Shown piece by piece: positions 18,039 through 26,428 of a stretch of DNA of 56,105 nucleotides (its first letter is position 1; each line of letters opens with the position of its first letter). Under the pieces are notes generated by a model. It worked only from the letters and a program-made list of their open reading frames with translations, ran no database searches and was not told the origin of the DNA. Location of the stretch: NCBI GenBank assembly GCA_025455015.1, contig JALONI010000021.1:1-56105 (forward strand). The letters run 5' to 3'. The position numbers and the translations under genes are program-made. Origin of the DNA: Cyclobacteriaceae bacterium (lineage in GTDB: Bacteria; Bacteroidota; Bacteroidia; Cytophagales; Cyclobacteriaceae).

Positions 18039-18998
18039 TTAGTGGCGATAGCGCGGTGTGCGGATGATCTTTTTGCCCGCCACCGGGCTGGCAGGAAGGG
18101 CATAAGAAACCATAAATTCATGTGACGTGGCGGCTTTCGCTTCGCGTCCGGCCACCACCACATCCATGGCATATCCTGCCCGCAGGGTTTTGTCTTTGAG
18201 GAAGCTATATCCCAACAACACGGTGGGGCCCTCGCCTTGCCGAACGGAAATTCCGCCCCACATCGCGTCTCTTAAATAAGCCAGTGCGCCCACGTCAAAC
18301 GATGTCTTGACCAAGTCGCTTTTGACCAGCGTTACAAACTGGAGCCTCACGTCTAGGTTGATGTCGTAAAAATAGCCGCCCGTCACGTACAGGTGTGGCT
18401 CCAAGCGGCCCCGCTGTTCGGTGATGTTGAAGTCGAACTGCGCGCGGGTCAGGTGGTTAAGGCTCATGCCCACATAGAACTTATCGCGTTGCACCATGAT
18501 GCCCGCAGCCATATCCGGCTTTACTTGCGATTCCTTTCCGAGTTTCCCTTCGGGAACCAGCGGATCGCCCGGTTGGATAACGCGGTATTCGCCATAGTCC
18601 AATGTTTGGGCATACATGCCAACTTTTAATCCTGCACTGATTTTGGTGCCTCGGATTACGCGGTGGTAAGCATACGTGACTTGCGCCTCCAAGGTGTTGA
18701 ACGGTCCGGCTGCATCGCGCAAAATGTACCCACCCACCCCGCTGTTGATTTTGTGAATCGGTGCCGATGCGGTGATCAGTTGGGTGGTGGGCGCCCCGCC
18801 CTCATCAAACGAAGATTGATACCCTAGCCACTGGCTGCGGTGCAGGGCAGTAAAGCGAGTGATGCCATCCATGCCAGCCGCGGCCGGGTTGTAATAGATC
18901 GTGTTAAACATGTATTGGGTAAACTGCGGATCTTGCTGACCCCAAGCCGTACCCACTACCAGGCTAAACACTCCTACCAAAAGCCGTTTTACAGACAT
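18039..18998 (-). CDS. porP: PorP/SprF family type IX secretion outer-membrane protein
   Basis: A 319-residue outer-membrane protein with signal peptide 1-21 (ending TAWGQ) followed by QDPQFTQYMFNTIYYNPAAAG, the hallmark of the PorP/SprF family. Members assist assembly or export of surface adhesins and form part of the attachment complex. The start at 18998 is preferred because it opens directly on the signal peptide; the frame is open 48 bases further. It is the promoter-proximal member of the porP-gldKLMN cluster; a 138-base AT-rich gap lies before gldK. Confidence 0.94.
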   Translation of the reverse strand: MSVKRLLVGVFSLVVGTAWGQQDPQFTQYMFNTIYYNPAAAGMDGITRFTALHRSQWLGYQSSFDEGGAPTTQLITASAPIHKINSGVGGYILRDAAGPFNTLEAQVTYAYHRVIRGTKISAGLKVGMYAQTLDYGEYRVIQPGDPLVPEGKLGKESQVKPDMAAGIMVQRDKFYVGMSLNHLTRAQFDFNITEQRGRLEPHLYVTGGYFYDINLDVRLQFVTLVKSDLVKTSFDVGALAYLRDAMWGGISVRQGEGPTVLLGYSFLKDKTLRAGYAMDVVVAGREAKAATSHEFMVSYALPASPVAGKKIIRTPRYRH

Positions 18999-19105
18999 GG
19001 TGCTTTTTGAAACGAACGACAAGATACGGGTTTTCGCGTGATTCAATCAACGCCCATGTAATGAAAGCGTGAATATTTCGCTTTTTTGACGGCTCGGCTG
19101 CCCGT

Positions 19106-19921
19106 CTACTTAATACCGTTAGCCTTTTTAATGTACAACTCAAGGGCCCCGGTCATGGAAGGCGCGTTGGGCATCGGAGCTTCAATGTCCAAAATCAACC
19201 CCGCATCCAACACCGCTTTGGCTGTGGTGGGGCCAAAGGCCGCCAGCCGCGTGTGGTTCTGTTTGAAGTCAGGGAAATTGACAAACAACGAATTGATGCC
19301 GGACGGGCTGAAGAAAGCCAGGATGTCATAGTACACGTTCTTCAAATCGCTCAGGTTGGCCGCCACGGTGTGGTAAATCACCGCTTCGGCAAAATGAAAG
19401 TTGTGCTGGCGCAAAAAATCCGGGATGTCGCTTTTGCGGATATCGGAGCAGGGAAACAAAAACTTTTCGTTTTTGTGTTTTTTGATGATGTCAAGCAGGT
19501 CTTTGGTGTCTTTAAGACCGGTAAAAATCTTACGCTTGCGGATGACAATGTACTTCTGCAGGTAGTTGGACGTTTGGTCCGAGATGCAAAAGTACTTCAT
19601 CTCGGGGGGCATATCCACCTTTAGTTCGCGGCAAATGTGGAAGAAGTGATCGACTGCGTGGCGGCTCGTGAAAATAATGGCCGTGTAGTTGAGTATCTCG
19701 ATCTTTTGCTTGCGAAACTCTTTGATCGGCACGGGCTCCACTTGTATGAACGGCCGGAAGTCGATCTTCAGGCTATACTTTTCGGCCAGTTTGAAGTAGG
19801 GTGAGGCGGGGTCGGTGGGGGCTTCTTGGGTGACCAGAATGCTTTTTACTTTTCGCATTCGGTCGTTAACCGTTTCAGGCATATCAACACGAGTCGGGTT
19901 CGGCTGCAACTTATCCATCAT
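19106..19921 (-). CDS. hemD: Uroporphyrinogen-III synthase
   Basis: A 271-residue protein, making the ring-D-inverting cyclisation of hydroxymethylbilane in haem synthesis. The family is poorly conserved; support comes from the two-domain pattern: ILVTQEAP at the N-terminus, ILNYTAIIFTSRHAVDHFF in the middle, then FLFPCSDIRKSDIPDFL and FFSPSGINSLF, LAAFGPTTAKA near the C-terminus. The start ATG at 19921 overlaps the stop of the DUF4271 gene (ATGA), which fixes both. The DUF4271-hemD pairing is common in Bacteroidota. Confidence 0.88.
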   Translation of the reverse strand: MMDKLQPNPTRVDMPETVNDRMRKVKSILVTQEAPTDPASPYFKLAEKYSLKIDFRPFIQVEPVPIKEFRKQKIEILNYTAIIFTSRHAVDHFFHICRELKVDMPPEMKYFCISDQTSNYLQKYIVIRKRKIFTGLKDTKDLLDIIKKHKNEKFLFPCSDIRKSDIPDFLRQHNFHFAEAVIYHTVAANLSDLKNVYYDILAFFSPSGINSLFVNFPDFKQNHTRLAAFGPTTAKAVLDAGLILDIEAPMPNAPSMTGALELYIKKANGIK

Positions 19922-20997
19922 CCAAAAAACACCGAAGACAAAATCATCAACGGAAGCATTTCTGTGATGCAAAGGTAGAAAAATAAATACGAAACCGGGA
20001 ACCCACCCCGGCCCGCCAACTTGATAAACACAAATACGATGGTCAGGGCAAAGGTGGTGGTGATGAGCGTGGGTGCGTGAGCCAACAGAGACGCCCCCAA
20101 GCCAAAGACGGCATAACTCACACACAGCAGCATCCAGATGAGGGCGTTGAACAAAATGGCGCGCACAGCCTGAAAGAATTGGACGTGCGCCTCGGGCACT
20201 TGAAATAGCGCGGCCGTCATATTCACCAGCACCAGCCGCACCAGCAGCAACCCAAAGATGCTGGCCGTCAGCGCTAACCAAATCAAAAAGCCGTGGCCGG
20301 TGTGCCGGAATAACAGCCAGTGGTGATGGGCCACCACCGAGGGCACCAGGCGCACCAGCACTAAGATGATGAGCGCAGCCAACCCGCTGCTAAACAAAAA
20401 ATACAGTATGTTGATGCTGGTTGTAAGGCGGCCGGCCAGCAAATTGCTCTCGCGGTCTTGCAGTGAAAACAATTTAGTAAAGTTAAAATAATCCCAAGCC
20501 AGTTGCGGGCTGGCCCGAAAGAGCGCAACAAAAGCCGCCATTAACAAAAGCGAGCACAAGATGGCGAAGTCCGAGAAAAAACGCCCCGGCCGGGGCAGCA
20601 AGGCCTGCGCATCGTCCGCCTGGCGATCTACCAGGGTGGTGGCCAGCAGGTGAATGCCTCCGGGCTGGTGTACACTTACCCACATCACATACCCAAAGTG
20701 TGTCGCGAGGCTGTCTACGGATAGATAGCGCGTGCCGGCCGGCCAAGATGCCGCCAACTGGCCGTTGATGAACAAATGGTGCGGCCGTCCATCGGTGATG
20801 GCCAAATGCAGGCCCGAGGCGCTGCGGCCGTCCAATTCAAAAGAAATCGTGGTTACCGACTGGCGGGCATCGTACGCTTGGTAACCGCTGCCCGCTTGCA
20901 CGTGCCAGCGCGTGCGCAAGTCGGCCCGTGTTACCTCCGCCCGCACCCCAAGCCACGAAAGAAAAAGCCAAGAGGCCATCCAAAAAAGGCGCACCAT
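19918..20997 (-). CDS. DUF4271 membrane protein
   Basis: A 359-residue protein. A signal peptide (about residues 1-20) and a periplasmic beta-rich part (to about residue 140) precede a C-terminal block of six to seven membrane helices. The helical block with DYFNFTKLFSLQDRESNLL is the DUF4271 pattern. The start at 20997 is chosen because it gives the signal peptide; the frame is open further upstream across the divergent hemW gene. It is translationally coupled to hemD, but no direct role in haem synthesis is established. Confidence 0.85.
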   Translation of the reverse strand: MVRLFWMASWLFLSWLGVRAEVTRADLRTRWHVQAGSGYQAYDARQSVTTISFELDGRSASGLHLAITDGRPHHLFINGQLAASWPAGTRYLSVDSLATHFGYVMWVSVHQPGGIHLLATTLVDRQADDAQALLPRPGRFFSDFAILCSLLLMAAFVALFRASPQLAWDYFNFTKLFSLQDRESNLLAGRLTTSINILYFLFSSGLAALIILVLVRLVPSVVAHHHWLLFRHTGHGFLIWLALTASIFGLLLVRLVLVNMTAALFQVPEAHVQFFQAVRAILFNALIWMLLCVSYAVFGLGASLLAHAPTLITTTFALTIVFVFIKLAGRGGFPVSYLFFYLCITEMLPLMILSSVFFG

Positions 20998-21066
20998 ACG
21001 CGTCAAAATTAAGACGAATCGTGTTGGGGGTTGTACTATTGCAAAAGATATTCCGCGCTTCACGCT

Positions 21067-22194
21067 ATGGCAGGCCTCTACATCCACGTTCCTTTTTGCA
21101 AGCAAGCGTGCCACTATTGCGACTTTCATTTCAGCACCGCGTGGCAGCACCGAGGCCGCCTGGTGGAGGCCATGCGGAACGAGTTGCGGCTGCAACAGGC
21201 GTACCTGCCTGGCCGCGAAGTGCATACGGTGTACTTTGGCGGAGGTACCCCTTCCTTACTGTCGCAGCCGGAACTTGCCCTGCTGCTAACGACCATCCAC
21301 GAACATTACCTCGTGCCTCCCGCACGTGAAATTACCCTGGAGGCAAACCCGGACGACATTACCCCGGACAGCCTGAGCCGCTGGAGACAGCTTGGCGTCA
21401 ATCGGCTGAGCATCGGCATCCAAACGTTTCAAGAACCTTTGCTGCACCAATTAAACCGTGCGCACAGCCGGGCCCAAGCGCTGCAATGCATTCCGCTTGC
21501 GCGCGCAGCGGGCTTTCGCAACATCAGTTTGGACTTGATGTATGCCTTGCCCGGCAGCACGGTGGCTTCGCTGGCACGCGACATCGATCAGGCGGTAGCC
21601 CTGGGGCCGCAGCACATCTCCATTTATGGCCTGACCATTGAAGAAAAAACCGCCTTTGGCCGGTGGCATCAGAAAGGACAGCTCAAAACGGTGGCCGAGG
21701 GAGAAGAGGCGGCCCAGTTTGAGTTATTGATGGATCGGCTGCCCGAAGCGGGGTATGAACAGTATGAGATCTCCAACTTTGCGCAACCGGGTTATCACTC
21801 AACGCACAATAGCCGCTATTGGACGGGCGAACCCTACCTGGGCATCGGCCCGAGTGCGCACAGTTTCAACGGCACCACGCGCCAGCACAACGTGGCGCAC
21901 AACGCGCAGTATGAAAAAGCCCTGCAGCAAAATGAAATCCCGGCCACGGTGGAAATCCTCACACGTGAAAACCAAATCAACGAATATCTTTTCACGCGCC
22001 TGCGCACCCAGTGGGGCGTGGATCTGCACGAGTTGGCTTCGCGCTGGCATTATCACCTGCCCGAGCAGCAGCCGACCGCCTGGCAGCAGGCATGGCAGGC
22101 CGGATGGCTACAGCAGCACGGCACCGTGGTGACGCTGACGCGCCAAGGCAAGTTGCTGGCCGATGCCATTGCCGCCAATTTTTTTGCCGGATGA
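21067..22194 (+). CDS. hemW: HemW-type radical SAM protein (haem chaperone-like)
   Basis: A 375-residue radical SAM protein. The cluster motif is C11-x3-C15-x2-C18 in YIHVPFCKQACHYCDFHF, and the HemW/HemN blocks VYFGGGTPSLL, ITLEANPDDIT and LSIGIQTF follow. The short N-terminus without the extra HemN residues and the length of about 375 aa point to HemW, which binds haem, rather than to a true coproporphyrinogen dehydrogenase. It starts 69 bases from the divergent DUF4271-hemD pair, keeping haem-related genes together. Confidence 0.93.
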   Translation: MAGLYIHVPFCKQACHYCDFHFSTAWQHRGRLVEAMRNELRLQQAYLPGREVHTVYFGGGTPSLLSQPELALLLTTIHEHYLVPPAREITLEANPDDITPDSLSRWRQLGVNRLSIGIQTFQEPLLHQLNRAHSRAQALQCIPLARAAGFRNISLDLMYALPGSTVASLARDIDQAVALGPQHISIYGLTIEEKTAFGRWHQKGQLKTVAEGEEAAQFELLMDRLPEAGYEQYEISNFAQPGYHSTHNSRYWTGEPYLGIGPSAHSFNGTTRQHNVAHNAQYEKALQQNEIPATVEILTRENQINEYLFTRLRTQWGVDLHELASRWHYHLPEQQPTAWQQAWQAGWLQQHGTVVTLTRQGKLLADAIAANFFAG

Positions 22195-22234
22195 GCGCGC
22201 TGCTCACGGAAAAATGTGAACTTCGCCACTTGCT

Positions 22235-22600
22235 ATGGATTCCACCGAGAAGAAGGTACGCCTGCTGTTGAAGTCCGTGATCTATCACTACCACGGCCTG
22301 GACGAAACCGAACGGGTGGACCTGGAGCAAACCTCCCGCCACCTGGACGCCCACCGTGAACTGCAATGGGCCCTGGACTTTGTGGCCGAAGACTACATTA
22401 CGGCATTCGACCGTGCGCGCACATACCTCAACGACATCATTGGCGACTACCCCAAGCCTAAGCGGATAGACCTGATCAACATGGCGTGGCAATCCAACAA
22501 CCTGAAAGGATATGTGACCGAAATGGAAGCCACGGCCATGCTCAAACTTGCCCGCGACTGGAACGTGGAAAAAGAGCTGATCGACTTGGTGATGCGGTGA
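22235..22600 (+). CDS. Conserved hypothetical protein, all-helical
   Basis: A 121-residue soluble, mostly helical protein. Segments such as SVIYHYHGLDETERVDLEQ and LQWALDFVAEDYITAFDRAR look well conserved, and the codon use matches its neighbours. No catalytic motif or known domain is recognised. It follows hemW by 40 bases on the same strand and is convergent with the response regulator. Confidence 0.72.
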   Translation: MDSTEKKVRLLLKSVIYHYHGLDETERVDLEQTSRHLDAHRELQWALDFVAEDYITAFDRARTYLNDIIGDYPKPKRIDLINMAWQSNNLKGYVTEMEATAMLKLARDWNVEKELIDLVMR

Positions 22601-22629
22601 AGATGGTGCAGGGCGCTGCCGCACAGCGG

Positions 22630-23346
22630 CTACAAACTCATCATGTCTTTGAACTTGGCGGCCTGCCTGCGGCTCACTTCCACTTTGTCGCCTCCGCGCA
22701 GCTTTACCATCAGCCCTCCGTTGAACCACGGCTCAATGCCCTCCACCCAACTCAGGTTGATGATGTGTTTGCGGCTGGCGCGAAAGAAGGCTCGTTCGTC
22801 CAGTTTTTCATCCAACGCATTCAACGATTTATGGATCATCGGACGGTTGGCATCAAAATACACTTTGATATAGTTGCCGTCTGACTCGAAGAGGCGCACA
22901 TTGGCGAGGCCCACAAACCAGCAGCGGTCGCCATCTTTGACAAATACTTGGTCGTCAAGCCCCAGTTTTTTGTCGCGCGCGCGCCCGTTTTTGGTTTTGT
23001 CTTTCTCCATGACCTTGTGCACGGCATCGGCCAGGCGCTCGGCCGTGATGGGCTTCAGCAGGTAGTCCAGCGCGCTGATTTCAAAAGCCTTGATGGCAAA
23101 CTGATCGTAGGCCGTGGTGAACACCACCATGGGGGCCGAATCCAGCGACTCCAACAGTTGAAATCCGGTGCGCCCGGGCATCTGAATATCCAAAAAAAGG
23201 AGGTCGGGATTGGTCTCTTCGATCATCTTTTCCGCTTCATCGGCATTGCCGGCTTCCCCCACGATCTCGATCGAGGGGTGTTCTTCCAACAGCTTCATCA
23301 GCTCCTTTCGCGCCAAGCGTTCATCATCGACAATCAAAGCCTTCAT
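22630..23346 (-). CDS. LytTR-family response regulator
   Basis: A 238-residue two-domain regulator. The receiver domain (1-120) has VDDER near residues 6-10, phosphoacceptor Asp53 in LFLDIQMPG, Thr in VVFTTAYD and Lys in YLLKPI. The LytTR DNA-binding domain (about 135-237) has VGLANVRLFESDGNYIKVY and FFRASRKHIINLSWVE. It lies 9 bases after the sensor kinase gene, so the two form a two-component operon. Target genes cannot be read. Confidence 0.96.
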   Translation of the reverse strand: MKALIVDDERLARKELMKLLEEHPSIEIVGEAGNADEAEKMIEETNPDLLFLDIQMPGRTGFQLLESLDSAPMVVFTTAYDQFAIKAFEISALDYLLKPITAERLADAVHKVMEKDKTKNGRARDKKLGLDDQVFVKDGDRCWFVGLANVRLFESDGNYIKVYFDANRPMIHKSLNALDEKLDERAFFRASRKHIINLSWVEGIEPWFNGGLMVKLRGGDKVEVSRRQAAKFKDMMSL

Positions 23347-23355
23347 TCAGCGGGA

Positions 23356-24402
23356 TTATTTGCGGTAAATATGCGGCAGGATCAGTTCTGCCACAACAAA
23401 ATTATTGTTTTCGGTAATTATCCTAAAAGAAGCGTCATCGCCATAGATGAGCCGCAGCCGCTGGCGGGTGTTTTCAATGCCCAGGCCGGTAGAGTTTGGG
23501 GAGGCGGGTTTGAAGTCAAAGTGGCCGCTGTTGCGGATGTAGATTTTCAGATGGTCGTCCTCGACCTTGGTTTTGAGTTGGATAACACCCCCCTGCGTGA
23601 GGCGAGAGATGCCGTGTTTGATGCCGTTTTCGGCCAGCGTTTGTACCATGAGCGGGGGCACCTGAAACGTATAGGATTCCGGGTCGATGTCGTATTCGAT
23701 TTGGAGACGCTCTTCAAAGCGAATGCTCTCCAAGCTCAGGTAGTCGCGCACCATGCGCAGCTCGTCATCAAACGAGGCGAGCGCACTTTTCTCTTTGATC
23801 AGGGAGTTGCGCAAAATGTTGGACAACTGGTTGATGGCCTGTTTGGACTTGCCTGGGTTTTCATCCACCAACGCCCGGATGCTGTTAAGTGCATTGAAGA
23901 TGAAATGGGGGTTGAGTTGCGACTTGAGGTTGTTTAATTCCACCTCGCGCAGCGAGGCCTCCATTTTAAGCGATTTGTTGTAACGCTCGAAGTAGTTGTA
24001 GATAAAATACAACACCGACCAGATGAAGAACACGATGGCGTAAAAAAGTGCCTGGCCCAACAGCGTGGTGGGGTCAAATGCCAACGCGGCATTGTAAATA
24101 CCCACCAAAGCCGCCACGGGCAGCCGTAACAGATACACCAGCACGCCCATCAACAAAACCGCCAAAATGACCTGTGGTATCAACCGCGGAAAGCCGTGCG
24201 ACAGCCACTGCCGCTGCGTGATGAGGTGGCGGAAGCCATGCGTGAGCAACAGGCAAATCAAGGCTTCGCAGAAAAAAAATACGATCCGCTGATTACTGAC
24301 AGCCCGCGCGCTGAGCAAACTGCTCGACACGATCTGGATAATGGCGTACGCCAGCCAGCCACCCAGTTGCAGTCCGTAGTAAAGTTTAGTTTTGTTGAGC
24401 AT
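23356..24402 (-). CDS. LytS/YehU-type sensor histidine kinase
   Basis: A 348-residue membrane kinase. Four hydrophobic helices occupy about residues 8-135; a short coiled coil then leads to the His_kinase block LKSQLNPHFIFNALNSIRAL with phosphorylated His166. The ATP-binding part shows PPLMVQTLAENGIKHGIS (N-box) and GLGIENTRQRL (G-box). It signals to the LytTR regulator encoded immediately downstream. Confidence 0.96.
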   Translation of the reverse strand: MLNKTKLYYGLQLGGWLAYAIIQIVSSSLLSARAVSNQRIVFFFCEALICLLLTHGFRHLITQRQWLSHGFPRLIPQVILAVLLMGVLVYLLRLPVAALVGIYNAALAFDPTTLLGQALFYAIVFFIWSVLYFIYNYFERYNKSLKMEASLREVELNNLKSQLNPHFIFNALNSIRALVDENPGKSKQAINQLSNILRNSLIKEKSALASFDDELRMVRDYLSLESIRFEERLQIEYDIDPESYTFQVPPLMVQTLAENGIKHGISRLTQGGVIQLKTKVEDDHLKIYIRNSGHFDFKPASPNSTGLGIENTRQRLRLIYGDDASFRIITENNNFVVAELILPHIYRK

Positions 24403-24534
24403 GGGGCGTCATCGCTCCCCAATCAAGGTGCGATACGTGTAAAAATAGTCATCTGTACCGGAACCCCGAACCGCAGGCACTTGCCATCGAAACCACCGCC
24501 AATGATTACTCGCGTGGCCAAGTGATTAGTTGGT

Positions 24535-24961
24535 CAATGGTGCCGCTTTCCTTTTCAAAGCCATTGGATCGGAGACTTTAAACAAGCTCAAAGCGGCATT
24601 GGCCAGGACGGATAAGAAAAACACAATCGTATTCGATTTGCCGGAAGCGGTCGAAAGAAAGTCAGAACAAATGCGTACGGAGAACCCTTTGCGAATTGAG
24701 TTTTACAAACGATACAACGTTTCAACTGCAGTCAATTGGGACAATGATTTTGGAAAAACCCTTTGATGAAAGCTCCGCATTCGTCATTACCCTGGCAATG
24801 CGGCCGTTTCCATCCAGGAATAGATGAACCTCGCTCACCAAAAACGTCATGTCCACTGCCTTCGCAAACGGACTCTGTAAGGGACTGTACCATTCGACCC
24901 CGTTCTTCAACGTACCATAGAAGGGGGAATTTTTCCCATTAACACAGTCTGTTTCAGCCAA
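24535..24961 (-). pseudogene. Decayed Fic-domain protein
   Basis: On the minus strand, 24961-24722 encode FYGTLKNGVEWY, then SPFAKAVDMTFLVSEVH and LFLDGNGRIARVMTNAEL, and SSKGFSKIIVP. This is the core of a Fic AMP-transferase with the HxFxDGNGRxxR signature; the usual Pro after the catalytic His is Leu. The frame stops shortly after IIVP, and residues resembling the family's C-terminal part appear in another frame with further stops (24721 down to about 24535). The N-terminal half is missing. It is a remnant, not a functional gene. It lies just outside the tRNA-Leu element. Confidence 0.75.
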
Positions 24962-25098
24962 ATTTGCGTTAATTAGAGTAATTTATGAGGCAAAAAACTC
25001 AGGTTGTTTTCGATTGGTGACCGGTCGCTTCTATATCGAAACAGTCCACTGATGATGAAAATGAAACACTTTTGAAATCTGCCCGACTTAGCTGAGAA
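24962..25098. other. AT-rich non-coding stretch
   Basis: No gene, RNA or repeat was recognised between the Fic remnant and the left copy of the direct repeat; all frames are broken by stops. Confidence 0.4.
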
Positions 25099-25196
25099 TT
25101 TCACCGATGCCACCTGAAATCAAATAAAAAAGGCTGGATTACAGCCTGTTTTAAAGGGTTATCATGAATGATAACCTGCATGTACCCGGGACGGGA
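25099..25196. repeat. Left copy of a 98/99-bp direct repeat (candidate att site)
   Basis: Nearly identical to 26990-27088: one inserted G and one A/G substitution in 99 positions. The repeat ends exactly inside the tRNA-Leu sequence: its last 14 bases copy the tRNA 3' end, and similarity stops where the full tRNA continues in the other copy. It carries the same terminator hairpin (AGGCTG/CAGCCT, 25131-25147) and the same palindrome (GGTTATCAT-N2-ATGATAACC, 25157-25176). This arrangement is what integration at a tRNA 3' end leaves behind. Confidence 0.85.
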
Positions 25197-25250
25197 GTAC
25201 ATTACTATATATTTAATTAATTGATTATTAATGCTTTATAAAAGTAATAG

Positions 25251-25268
25251 TGGCAAAAATAATGGCAA
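25251..25268 (+). repeat. Candidate integrase arm-type site, left end
   Basis: Two TGGCAA hexamers separated by six bases. The same 18-bp structure, with two substitutions, lies at 26952-26969 just inside the right repeat. Paired sites inside both ends of an integrated element resemble arm-binding sites of a tyrosine integrase; this is inference. Confidence 0.4.
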
Positions 25269-25274
25269 ATATTC

Positions 25275-25445
25275 TTAAGTGCTTTTCTTTGCTTTGATGC
25301 TTTTAATGCGAATGCGGAACTTCTCAGCTGCTGCCTTAATTAGGCTCTTTCTTTCTTGAAAGGATTTGTTGCCGGATTGAACATCGATTTCCTCGCGCCT
25401 CTTGCGCTGAAATGCTACGGCATCAAATGTTTTGGTAACGCTCAT
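25275..25445 (-). CDS. Small basic protein, 56 aa
   Basis: An ATG-started frame (25445 down to TAA at 25275) encoding MSVTKTFDAVAFQRKRREEI, then a Lys/Arg-rich helix ending IKSIKAKKST. Good internal structure (a charged amphipathic helix), lack of rare codons and its place inside the tRNA-Leu element support a real small gene. The opening resembles the N-terminus of small Bacteroidota antitoxin-like proteins (V-T-K-T-F-D-A-V), but no partner toxin lies beside it on that strand. Function unknown. Confidence 0.55.
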   Translation of the reverse strand: MSVTKTFDAVAFQRKRREEIDVQSGNKSFQERKSLIKAAAEKFRIRIKSIKAKKST

Positions 25446-25521
25446 ATGCAATCAATCTCTCGAGGCTTCTTAGAGCCTGAAAACAAATCTAGAGAATAGT
25501 ACTGAAAATCCGTAATTCTTC

Positions 25522-25541
25522 TGTAACATTGTACTGTTACA
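25522..25541. promoter_or_regulatory. Palindromic operator candidate before higBA
   Basis: A perfect inverted repeat TGTAACA-N6-TGTTACA ending 9 bases before the HigB start. Its position over the promoter region and its spacing fit autorepression by the HTH antitoxin encoded by the second gene. No other copy was noticed in the window. Confidence 0.6.
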
Positions 25542-25550
25542 TTCGTTTAT

Positions 25551-25943
25551 ATGCCTAAAGAGTACGTTGCCTATGCAGGACAAGAGTTTACGATAGAATG
25601 GTATTACTCATCCAAAGGGGAAAGCCAGGCGTTAGAATATTACCTTGAACTTGATGCAAGCGACCGGATAAAAGTTCTTAAGTTGTTCAAGATGATGGGT
25701 GACATAGGCAAAATCCGAGATGAAACTAAATTTAAGAATGAAGGCGATAAAATTTTTGCTTTTAAACCACAGCCGCATCGTTTCCTTAGCTTCTTTGTGG
25801 AAGGGAGAAAAATCATTGTCACCAGCGCTTTCTGGAAGAAACAGGACAAGCTACCACAAGGAGAAAAGGACAGAGCGGTAAACAGTATGAATTCGTACAG
25901 GCAAAGAATAAAAGAAGGAACCTACTATGAAAAAGAAAAGTAA
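25551..25943 (+). CDS. higB: HigB/RelE-type toxin (Gp49-like)
   Basis: A 130-residue protein of the RelE/HigB superfamily, mRNA interferases that cleave translated mRNA. The signature order is visible: EFTIEWYYSSKGESQALEYY, IGKIRDETKFKNEGDKIFAF, PHRFLSFFVEGRKIIVTSAF and WKKQDKLPQGEKDRAV. The C-terminal KK-Q-LP motif before a basic helix is typical of phage-derived Gp49-like HigB toxins. It is the first gene of the pair, as usual for higBA, and overlaps the antitoxin gene by 17 bases. Confidence 0.85.
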   Translation: MPKEYVAYAGQEFTIEWYYSSKGESQALEYYLELDASDRIKVLKLFKMMGDIGKIRDETKFKNEGDKIFAFKPQPHRFLSFFVEGRKIIVTSAFWKKQDKLPQGEKDRAVNSMNSYRQRIKEGTYYEKEK

Positions 25944-26256
25944 ACAACTTAGCACATTCGAAAGGGAAATGAAGGATGCCAAATTCAAGGCGGCTTTCGA
26001 AAAAGAGTATCAAGAGCTTGCGTTGCAAGAACTGCTTGCGAGCATGTCCGAGAACGATGAGAAATCCGTACGCGCTTTAGCAAAGGAAGCCGGGTTACAT
26101 CCGAATGCCGTTCAAAATTTACGCTCTGGCAAGACTACAGATATTAAATTGACTTCGTTTTTGAAGATTGCGCGGGCCCATGGCTATGAATTGGAGCTTG
26201 TGAAAGGGAAAGTACATATTCCCGTTGCTAGCAGAAGGGAGCCGGCTTATAAGTAG
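25927..26256 (+). CDS. higA: HigA-type HTH antitoxin
   Basis: A 109-residue protein with an N-terminal charged region and an XRE-type helix-turn-helix at about residues 50-85 (VRALAKEAGLHPNAVQNLR, then KTTDIKLTSFLKIARAHG). It overlaps the toxin gene and would bind both the toxin and the palindrome upstream. The last residues (VHIPVASRREPAYK) extend beyond the HTH. Confidence 0.85.
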   Translation: MKKKSKQLSTFEREMKDAKFKAAFEKEYQELALQELLASMSENDEKSVRALAKEAGLHPNAVQNLRSGKTTDIKLTSFLKIARAHGYELELVKGKVHIPVASRREPAYK

Positions 26257-26428
26257 CAGCGGCATTATCATCAGAATCAGAAATAACTCTATTTCAGTCT
26301 CTAATTTTCAAAAAAGTCATAAGGCTTAATAGATAAACGAGTAAAAGAGATTTATTTGGAACTTGATTAAACTAAAAGAGAATATTCAGGACTGGCTTAA
26401 CTTTTTTGATACCAATACCCCCAACTGA
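26257..26428. other. AT-rich gap with an open stretch before the ykgJ remnant
   Basis: No gene recognised. From 26354 a frame reads IWNLIKLKENIQDWLNFFD before a TGA at 26426-26428, in phase with the ykgJ remnant; it may be part of that gene's decayed N-terminal region. Confidence 0.3.

Noticed and set aside
19922-20281. A longer hemD frame on the minus strand
   Set aside because: It is the shadow of the DUF4271 gene; the ATGA overlap at 19918-19921 marks the real start.
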